Shown: positions 56,881 to 64,000 of the stretch, piece by piece | Position numbering within the stretch: position 1 is the first letter of the stretch | Layout of the letters: every line of letters starts with the position of its first letter | From: Erythroxylum novogranatense | Taxonomy: Eukaryota > Streptophyta > Magnoliopsida > Malpighiales > Erythroxylaceae | Assembly: GCA_029891385.1 (NCBI GenBank) | Contig: CM057232.1 | Location: 66,339,824-66,403,823 of the forward strand | Length of the DNA stretch: 64,000 nt | Direction: 5' to 3' | Position numbers and translations under genes: made by a program | The notes under the pieces: model-generated | Seen by the model: only the letters and a program-made list of their open reading frames with translations | What the model was told of the DNA's origin: nothing | Databases searched by the model: none

Positions 56881-58248
56881 ATGCCTCGAACAAAGAATGT
56901 TAGCAGGTCCGACCGTCCTCTATCTCCTTCGCATGTCCTCCCCTCTTCCTTTAACTCGCTCGACGAGTTTTACTCTGACCCTTCCGTTTCCCCTCACCCC
57001 GTTGCTTCTCCATCTTCTTTGGGAGTTTTTTCCGCTCATTGTCCCTCTCCTCACCCTTCACATTCCTCACACCACCACCCTTCTCCTACCTATTCCTCTT
57101 CCCTTTCAGTTGATCCAGAGTATGTTGCACTAGTCGCCAAAACTGACGCTAGAGCCATTCTCAAGGAAAAACCCTTTCCTTTAACCCCCCACACCAACCC
57201 CTTCGTCCGCCAACTGTTTCAACTCAACCCCTCAAACCTAGGCCATCCCCGTACCTATGGGAACCTCACTTTCATCCGCCACTACTATACGCAATCTCGT
57301 TACTCAGGCACCTACGACATCGAGTTCCGTGGTATTACCATTCCCCGTGCTTAACACCTATGGCATCGAGTTCCGTGGTATTACCATTTCCCGTGCTTTC
57401 ACTGCAGTCTCCATTAGGGAGCATTATCAACTTCCCCCTACCCCCCGTTGCCACTACTCGAAGCTCATCCATGAGTACCCTTGGGCTGATGTCCTTCGTA
57501 CCCTCTGCCCTAAGGGTACCGACTGGTATCAACCTAGGGGGCTCAGCGTTATATCCGCCGTTTTAAGCTTCGTTTCGAAGCACGTCCGTGGCTTCATTTC
57601 ATCTGCAACAACATCCTCCCTACCTCTCACCTTGTCATGGCTCCCAAGGAGCAGGCTCTTTACATCTACCTGTTGATGGTCGGCCGGCCCGTCGACCTTG
57701 CTCTAGCCATCACCTCCGCCCTCCGCCAATGCATCCTTTCCTCCAACATCAACCATTCCCTCATCTTTCCCCACCTTATCACCCACATGTTCCGGGCCTA
57801 TCGGGTTCCAGAACATCCGACCGATCTCACTTTTGAGCCTGCTCCTGCTTTTAAATACATTCATCTCCGCCAACCTCGTCGCCTACACACCCCACCTGAC
57901 CCTTGCCCTCCTTCTTCTCCCTCTCCTACCCCTGTTCCTTCTGCCCCTCTTCCCCCCACTCCTGCTCCCTCTGTTGTTTCCCCTCCATCCGAGGCTCAGC
58001 CTCGTGCCCCTATCCGTCCACCACCTTCACCTTCTACTCTTCCTGATCCGGTCGCCCTTCTTCGCGACGACTTACGACGCATCGAGGCATAGATGGCAGC
58101 TGACCATCAGTTTTACCATTCTATGTTCACCCTGATTGCGGATCGCCTGCAGTTGCCCATCCCTCCTGCACCCCAAGATTTTTCAGCTGGCCCTAACACT
58201 TCTCCGGCTGCCCCTTCGGACCCGACGGTTGATGATCCTTCGGCATAA
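56881..58248 (+). pseudogene. Athila env-like ORF (plant transposon protein family) of element I
   Basis: The ATG at 56881, four bases after an acceptor-like CAG, starts MPRTKNVSRSDRPLS. A Ser/Pro/His-rich N-terminus is followed by the conserved block: KPFPLTP, YGNLTFIRHYYTQSR and YDIEFRGITI, then IREHYQLPPTPRCHYS, APKEQALYIYLLM and LIFPHLITHMFRAYRVPEHP. The C-terminus is very proline-rich and ends PTVDDPSA. Breaks: a 46-bp tandem duplication (57309-57400) adds a stop and shift, a second shift lies near 57595, and a TAG lies at 58090-58092. I see no clear signal peptide or membrane segment, so an envelope role is not supported here. Confidence 0.82.
57309..57400. repeat. 46-bp tandem duplication within the env-like ORF
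   Basis: Copies begin CACCTACGACATCGAG (57309) and CACCTATGGCATCGAG (57355). 46 is not a multiple of three, so the second copy changes frame, and the first ends at TAA 57352-57354. Confidence 0.85.
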
Positions 58249-59845
58249 TTTTGTCTTTTAGTTCTTTTCTTTTCTTGTATTTCTTTTCTTTTGTTGTCTT
58301 TTATTTCTGTATTTCGTTCATTACTTCTTTTGTCCTTTTTGTACTTAACGTATTCCATTTAATGATCAATCTTTCATTTTTGTGCCTTATTCTTCTTATC
58401 TTTTCCTTCATCTACATTTTCATTGAGGACAATGTGTGCTTTAAGTGTGGGGGAGCTGTTTCCCCATTTATCTTTCATATTGCATAACTGTTGACATTAT
58501 GTTTATGAATTGTTGGCCAATGGTGCATCCTGTTGATAAACTTGGTGACTTAAAATTTTTTATGTCATTCTGCAACTCTTCGCCGCGACAAGTGATCACA
58601 TGTCGCGGCGAAGCTATTCTTCCGAGTGCGTATACATCGCGACGTCGCCCATGTCTTACGCCGCGACGTCCGCACGTCTCGACATCTGTTTCTGCACGCC
58701 GCGACGTCACATGTATGCATGAATGACCTTTGCCTAATCTTCCATTCAGTCAAACATTTTCTGCACTGGATTTTTGTTGCTGTTGTTTTCAAAGCTTTTA
58801 CTAGTTTCAAACTGATGCTTGAGTTTTTGAAAACACCTCCCATTCTTTTAATGATAGTTGGAATTGGCAAAATTTTTCTTTTCATGTTTTCAAAACACAG
58901 TAAATGGGAGCATGCTAACAAAGTAGCATTTTCAGTTTTTGAGACTTAAGATTGTTCATAGAGATAATACCCTTGTTGGAAGGATATTTGAGCCAAAATT
59001 TCCTTTTATCTTTGTGTGCGTCTGCTTATTTCATTCTTTTCTAGAACTTGTTTTAATTCTTACTTGAAGCTTAATGGACTGGATTTTTGTTGATGTGATA
59101 GAGGCGTTCCTTCCTCAACCCATTTTCCTAAACACAGTCCCTTACATATCTATCCCTTGCTAGCCCTTTGAGCCCTCTTATTATGAGCATTTGCATTCAT
59201 ATTTTTATGGTGTCATTAGTTATTTTGTTTCTGTTAAAAAAAAAGTGTTCCAAAAAGGGACAGAAAGTGTTTTTCAATTTAAAAAAATGAAAGAAAAAAA
59301 AAGAGAGAAAAGAAAGAAGAAAAGCAAGATCAATAACAATTTATGAAGAATATATTGCATGAAAAAAATTTAAAAAAAATGCATTTTTTTTATGCATACG
59401 TTTAGTTTCAGAAAACTATTGACATCAATTCCTTGTTAATGCATGTGCTCATACTATTCTTTCTTTCTTTCACTTCATCCATTCATTTAGCCTACCGTAC
59501 ATTACAACCCTAAAAGTCCTCTTGATCTTTGAAATGATAGTTCTTGTAGTGGAGAAATAGATTTGACACAAGCCTATGGTAGGAGATGGATTAAGCAGAC
59601 TGAGAGAAAATATATCCCTAGACATAAGTGAGATGAGCGCAAACACTATATCTTGAGTGATTCTCTTTAGTTCAACCTCTTGTACTTGGATTCTTTCAAT
59701 GTTTGTTTTATTAGCACTCTTTCACTTTATTGTGGTTTATTTCTGAGGAAGTGAACTGCGTCAATTTCCTTTTATTGTTTTGAGCATGGCAGATACTTTA
59801 TTTCCCTCTTGTATTCTTTTTGACTCTTGTAAACTTTGTCCAGGA
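58249..59845 (+). other. 3' non-coding region of element I
   Basis: About 1.6 kb between the env-like ORF and the polypurine tract. It has GAGGACAATGTG and TTTAAGTGTGGGGGAG at 58427-58452, a typical Athila feature, then a palindrome array (58581-58706). An A-rich run is at 59237-59390. No protein is recognised. Confidence 0.7.
58581..58706. repeat. CGCCGCGACG palindrome array c of element I
   Basis: Units start at 58581, 58601, 58635, 58659, 58675 and 58697 (spacing 20, 34, 24, 16, 22). The first two form an inverted pair, CGCCGCGACA and TGTCGCGGCG. Confidence 0.8.
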
Positions 59846-59853
59846 GTACAAAG

Positions 59854-59872
59854 GTCTAAGTGTGGGGGAATT
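59854..59872 (+). other. Polypurine tract of element I
   Basis: GTCTAAGTGTGGGGGAATT just before the LTR start TGATTGAG at 59873. It is the third AAGTGTGGGGGA run in this element. Confidence 0.75.
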
Positions 59873-61350
59873 TGATTGAGCGAAGTTTACATTATAAATT
59901 GGCTGCATTTTCATAGCTGCTTATGTATTCGTTGACTCCTAAATGATGATTTTTGTGCTTAAATTGATTCCTCATACCGATCTCTTTTAACTCACAATTT
60001 GTTAGTAAATTGTCATGATTTGATATTACTTTCTCTATAATTTTCATGAGGACAATTGATACTACAAATTGTTATTTTTATTGTAGGAGCAAAGGAGTCA
60101 ACACATCAGGAAGTCAACAGTCATGAGGTCTATCCACACGTCGCGACGAGCGAATCATTTCCACACGTCGCGACGTATGTTAATTCGCACGACGCGACGA
60201 GCAGGCAACTCTACACGTCACGACGAATTTTTATTTACACATCGCAACGTACGAGCAGATATCCGACCTTAAATGGAAAGTTTTTCTCACTGCTCTGACC
60301 CAACCCGCACCCACCATATAAAAACTTTGCTATTTTTAGGTCAGAGCAGACTTGGATTTTTGGAGACTTGAATACGCATATACTCAGAGACGTCTGAGGC
60401 AGCAGAGAGACTACACTCTATTCCACCATCATTTCTGTTTTCATCATCGTCAACCATCGCCATCATCATTGCCACCGTCAGTATCTTCTGCTAGTATGAG
60501 TATCACTCAATCTTCAGCAGTCGAGGGACAGTTCGGAGCTATGCGTAGCTAAGTCACATTTCTTCTTGAAGATGTAGCAATGGCTTGAGTTTACCGGAAG
60601 CTTCAAAGGGGAGTAATCATATAGTGTCTAAAGTTTAGTTGTATTTGTGTAAACTCTGGATTAGAGATTGCATCTGTATGGCTAGATTAGCATGGTTAAC
60701 AATTTAACCATGTGCTGAACACTATGTTGCAATTTGGAAAAAGTGATTTGTAAAACTTTTGATGCTTAATATATGAAGTCTCATATATGTCATTCAGATA
60801 TTGCATTTACTCTCTTAATCTGCCTAGTTGTGTTTGATTTAGATGGTTGTGTTTTTATCCAATTGACCAATTGCATTTACTTGTCCAATTTTCACAGTAA
60901 GGTTTTTAACAAAGATTTAAATAATGGAGTTCATTAATTAAATCTTTGGACCTAAAGAGTCCTTTAGGGTTGATCTTTCGAAACTCAGTGGATTCTATCC
61001 CTGAAAATTCATTTTTGAACTGTGATAGCCTGTGCCCATTTTCAAGATGATTTATTATCATTTGATCATTACCCAAATTTTCAAGTTCATTTATTTTATT
61101 AAAAACACAAAAACATTCTTTTATACTTTTTCTCCAATTTTAATTACTGTTACTAGTCCTTTTAATGACCAAACCCATTTTATCAACTTTAATAGCAATT
61201 TTTGACATTTTGGCTAGCTTAGACCTTTTTCATTTGGTTTCAATTAAGTGAGACGACCCGAGGTTGCAACCTATACCGCAATCTTGGAAATTATTATTTT
61301 TTGATCGGTTTCCAAGGATCGAACGTAAGGTCGAATCGACAGAACCGCGA
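59873..61350 (+). repeat. 3' LTR of element I
   Basis: Starts TGATTGAGCGAAGTTTAC, matching G's LTR start at 28982. It contains palindrome array d (60139-60249), GAAGATGTAGCAATGGC at about 60568 and AGTGAGACGACCCGAGG near 61247. The right end is not sharp; similarity to the next copy fades after about 61345. An ORF at 60056-60298 spans the palindromes and is not a protein gene. Confidence 0.7.
60139..60249. repeat. CGTCGCGACG palindrome array d of element I LTR
   Basis: Five units start at 60139, 60166, 60190, 60216 and 60240 (spacing 27, 24, 26, 24). The first two are perfect palindromes and the others differ by one or two bases. Most are preceded by CAC or ACA. Confidence 0.85.
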
Positions 61351-61493
61351 TCAAACCCCTTTTTGGAGAAAAACCTATTTTAAGATAGCTTACGAAAGGA
61401 GGGGAGCCAACATCACTCATGCACATTCCATCTTCATGCATTAGACCATCGTCTTCTCTCATCGATACCAATTTTTTCCATTTTCCACAGTCG

Positions 61494-62345
61494 ACTGCTA
61501 CCATGAGTGTCGGTAGTTGCTTCTCAGTTGTGAAGTCTCTTGAAGCTATGCATGGCTAGGCACCTCTCTCGTCTTGAAGATGTAGCAATGGCTGGAGTTC
61601 AATGAGCTTAAAAGGGGAGTAGTTTAATCTATGTTTAGCTATGATTTATTAACTCCTAGGTTTAATATTTGTAATTTGTAGTTGAATATTCTTAATTAGA
61701 GTTTAATCAAGTGTTGGATATTCAATGTGTAGTTTGTATTTGTTGATGTAGAACTTTGAGCTTAAATATATGAAGTCTCATCTATGTCCATTTTGGTCTT
61801 GTTGAACCTCTTTCATCTTGCATAGTTGTGTTTGATATTGAGTTGATTCTAGATCCCAAAATGACTTGTTGCATTGAGTTACCCACTACACACATTAAGA
61901 GCATTTAACAAGGTATTAAGAAATGAAGTCTCATTGATTAAGATCTTGGACTTAAAGAGTTCTTTAAGGTTTACCCATTTGAAACTTAGTGATTTCCACT
62001 CCCATAAAAAAAATAATTTCAAACTATAATAGTCAAAGCTCATTTTCAAGAGGATACTATCCCTATTTGATCATTTGCCATTATCTTTCCCTTTTCCATT
62101 CCCAAAAATCCAAAAATATATTTTACATATTTTTCTTACAATTCAATTTAGTATAGTAATGTTTTCAAAGATCAAAAACCCCCTCCTTACCAAATTAGCT
62201 TGCATTTAATGACATATAGGTTAGCTAAAGTCCATCCATTTAGGTTCCGATTAAGTGAGTTGACCCGAGGTTGAATCCTATATTGCAATCCTTGGATTAT
62301 ATTTTTTATTTGACCTCAAAGGATATGAACTAAGGTTCGAATCAT
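61494..62345 (+). repeat. Second Athila-like LTR fragment, direct repeat of 60484-61345
   Basis: It repeats in order the blocks GCTATGCATGGCTAGG, GAAGATGTAGCAATGGC, AAATATATGAAGTCTCAT, TAGTTGTGTTTGAT and GACCCGAGGTTG of the I LTR, with considerable divergence. It lacks the first 600 bases of the LTR. It is either the LTR of a neighbouring relative or an old internal duplication. Confidence 0.65.
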
Positions 62346-62469
62346 CCGCCCTATCTTCAACTTGAGTTTTAGGTAGATTAGTGGTATTAGAGCTTAGGTA
62401 TCGGCCTGATTCTTAGCCCCACATCATGAGTTCGAATCCTAGAGCAACAAATTGGGAATGGAACCATGG
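62346..62469. other. Short spacer with primer-site-like and B-box-like words
   Basis: TGGTATTAGAGC at about 62382 resembles the Met-tRNA primer site, and GAGTTCGAATCC at about 62428 resembles a tRNA B box. The stems of a tRNA do not form, and there is no LTR terminus directly before it, so neither reading is secure. Confidence 0.3.
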
Positions 62470-62971
62470 TGTAGCATCCCACTCCCACAAGACCCAAAAC
62501 CGATATCGATGGTGATATCTGAGCCCGTGTCTCACGAGGGTGGTATGCTAGAACAGTCAAAACAGTTCAAAAACCCAGTAAGACATTTTTTTTTAAACAA
62601 TCGAGTGTGCAAAAATCCGCAACCAATTCGAGCCCACTTTAATACGGAAACATTTCAATCAAAACATAATCTCATTCATAAAAACTCTCAACATCATTTA
62701 ATCACTTTATGCATAACAGTCCATAGCCCAATTAGGCCTAATGTCATTTCTGAACATTTTCAGTAATCACATTACAATACAACATTTATCAATTGGGCCC
62801 TCTACAATAACAATACTATTCTGCAGAAATTGCAGAAATACAAATCTTAGACAAAAATAACACTAATGCAGATGTGTACTGATCCCGACCCTTAACTCTG
62901 ACTTTCTCGCAGTAGACATACTCCCGTTTGTCTAACAGGGTACTCTTTAAATCCTGAAAAATAATTGCAAC

Positions 62972-63023
62972 GTTGGGTGAGTTTGCAAACTCAATGAGAA
63001 ACCATCATCGATGGTTCACTCAA
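62972..63023. promoter_or_regulatory. Three-way-junction fold in F LTR
   Basis: GTTGGGTG (62972-62979) pairs with CACTCAAC (one mismatch). Inner hairpins are AGTTTGCAAACT (62980-62991) and AACCATC-ATC-GATGGTT (62999-63015). Confidence 0.6.
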
Positions 63024-63207
63024 CTCATGCATATACACACAATTCACAAAATATCATATGCGTTATCATTTCACACTCTTAAGGCGTTTCGCCTTTCACA
63101 CAATTCACATTTAATCATTCATATATGTGATGCACATGTGACACTTTCCATTTTATTTCGTTGTTGTGACCGTGCGCCTGAACTGTCCCAGTGACGGGAA
63201 CATTAAC

Positions 63208-63330
63208 GGTGAGCCTATAGCTCTGAAATACGTTGGGCTTGAATGCCCTGATACGGTGAGCCTGCGGCTCTGAAAATACGTTGGGCTTGAGGCCCTGTTG
63301 CGCTGAGCTTTAAGCTCTGAAATACGTTGG
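63208..63330. repeat. Tandem units with two alternating small dyads in F LTR
   Basis: About two and a half units of roughly 48 bases. Each has GAGC-nnnnn-GCTC followed by AAATACGTT and GGGCTTGA-(AT)-GCCC. The first dyad's loop varies (CTATA, CTGCG, TTTAA) while its arms stay complementary. It occupies the place of the covarying repeats in E. Confidence 0.65.
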
Positions 63331-64000
63331 CTGCACCGATCACAACTGTCATTATCTGATCATGCATTTATACATGAATGCATATGTTTCGATTTACCAT
63401 GTCAATAAAAAATTTCCCAATTTCACAGTTACACATCAATAACATTTCAATATCGCATTCCAAATATTTCAGACACCTATGGTCCGAAATCAATCAAAAT
63501 CAAACATATAATCCATCCATTCATCTTCGCATGGCATAAGTGCATAATATTAAACACATAGAGGTTGAGAAACCAACTAGGTTACTCACCTGCACTTCTG
63601 ATCTACTGCCTAGAAGTCCCAGCAATATCCGTGGAATTTCGATCCAACGGTGCCTCTATAACAGTCAAATAATTTTCATTACAAAAAGCACAATAAAAAA
63701 GATTCAATAATGCACATGTCTTAAATAAAAGATGCACGATGCCTATTCATGACCTTCCCGATGCCATTTCCCAATTTCCACTTTCTTTTGTCTAAATCTA
63801 ACTTTTCATTCAATTGCTCAATAAAGACTCATTTCAATTCAATGGCATATTACAGAACTCTCCCAATTTCAATTCTAAAATTCAGTCAATTTACCAAGTC
63901 CTACCCACTAGGATATTCTCAAGAAAGACCCCAAAATCAATGTCACTATTCTCTAGATCCAAATTCACCCATTAAGCTCAGTTTCTAAAACCCCAATAGC

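Larger units (their letters stand above)
43503..61350 (+). mobile_element. Athila-like (Ty3/gypsy) element I, non-autonomous, split by D
   Basis: Forward order: Gag C-terminus, protease, untranslated stretch with palindromes, intron-like segment carrying element D, env-like ORF, long 3' region, polypurine tract, 3' LTR from 59873. Reverse transcriptase, RNase H and integrase are absent although the flanking parts are in order, so they were already missing before D inserted or are a lineage trait. The 5' LTR and most of gag are lost at 43503. Confidence 0.78.
62470..64000 (-). mobile_element. 3' LTR of an E-like element F, running off the window
   Basis: Starts TGTAGCATCCCACTCCC at 62470 and follows the E LTR in order: GAGGGTGGTATGCTAGA, GATCCCGACC near 62881, three-way junction (62972-63023), tandem dyad units (63208-63330), ACTAGGTTACTCACCTG near 63574. 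No reverse primer site flanks it on the left, so this is the element's 3' end. The palindrome array expected from E would fall just beyond 64000. Confidence 0.8.

Noticed and set aside
58113..58358. Reverse ORF overlapping the end of the env-like gene
   Set aside because: It is a shadow of the forward frame plus T-rich downstream sequence; the forward frame carries the recognisable protein.
62376..62450. tRNA gene or tRNA-derived SINE
   Set aside because: A- and B-box-like words exist, but acceptor, anticodon and T stems do not pair and no poly-A or target duplication follows.

Overview
This is a stretch of plant nuclear DNA, almost certainly from a flowering plant, made essentially entirely of nested and decayed LTR retrotransposons. 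I found no convincing single-copy host gene, rRNA or tRNA. The evidence is initiator-Met-tRNA primer binding sites, polypurine tracts next to TG...CA termini, plant Ty1/copia polyproteins, Athila-type gag and env-like proteins, and Tekay/Del-like chromovirus termini. No reading frame for a full polyprotein survives. The species cannot be named from the sequence.

Layout. 1-5704: Ty1/copia element A (+), entered part way, ending in a 1.83-kb LTR. 5705-14421: a second copy of the same family, B (-), whose 3' LTR is cut exactly where A ends, so A is read as nested inside B. 14422-16269: 3' end and LTR of a SIRE/Maximus-like copia element C (+). 16270-17167: LTR fragment L (-) with an 18-bp tandem repeat. 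17168-28982: Athila-like element G (-), whose gag is split by E (19107-28005, -), a 8.9-kb non-coding element with 2.8-kb LTRs. 28983-36400: an LTR fragment of family J (-), split by copia element H (29417-35240, -, 5-bp target duplication AATAC). 36401-37240: H-family LTR fragment. 37241-about 40215: J-family LTR (+). 40436-42932: LTR K (-), related to E. 42933-43503: LTR fragment of the A/B family. 43503-about 61350: Athila-like element I (+) with gag C-terminus, protease and env-like ORF but no RT or integrase. It is interrupted by D (45434-56561, +), an 11.1-kb non-coding relative of E with target duplication GTAAG. 61494-62345: a second related LTR fragment. 62470-64000: LTR F (-), an E-like element running off the window.

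The most unusual signal is a set of short-palindrome arrays in non-coding parts of these elements. Three cores recur, each about 10 bp: AAGTCGACTT, CGTCGCGACG and CACGATCGTG, plus an 18-bp array with CATC/GATG arms. Units lie about 16-34 bp apart, often alternating short and long. The same palindrome occurs in unrelated superfamilies, and related LTRs (E, D, K) carry different palindromes at a comparable position. The E/D/F/K LTRs also share a predicted three-way-junction fold, and the E LTRs carry three repeats whose flanking stems differ but stay complementary. All comparisons were made by eye; no alignment or folding program was run.
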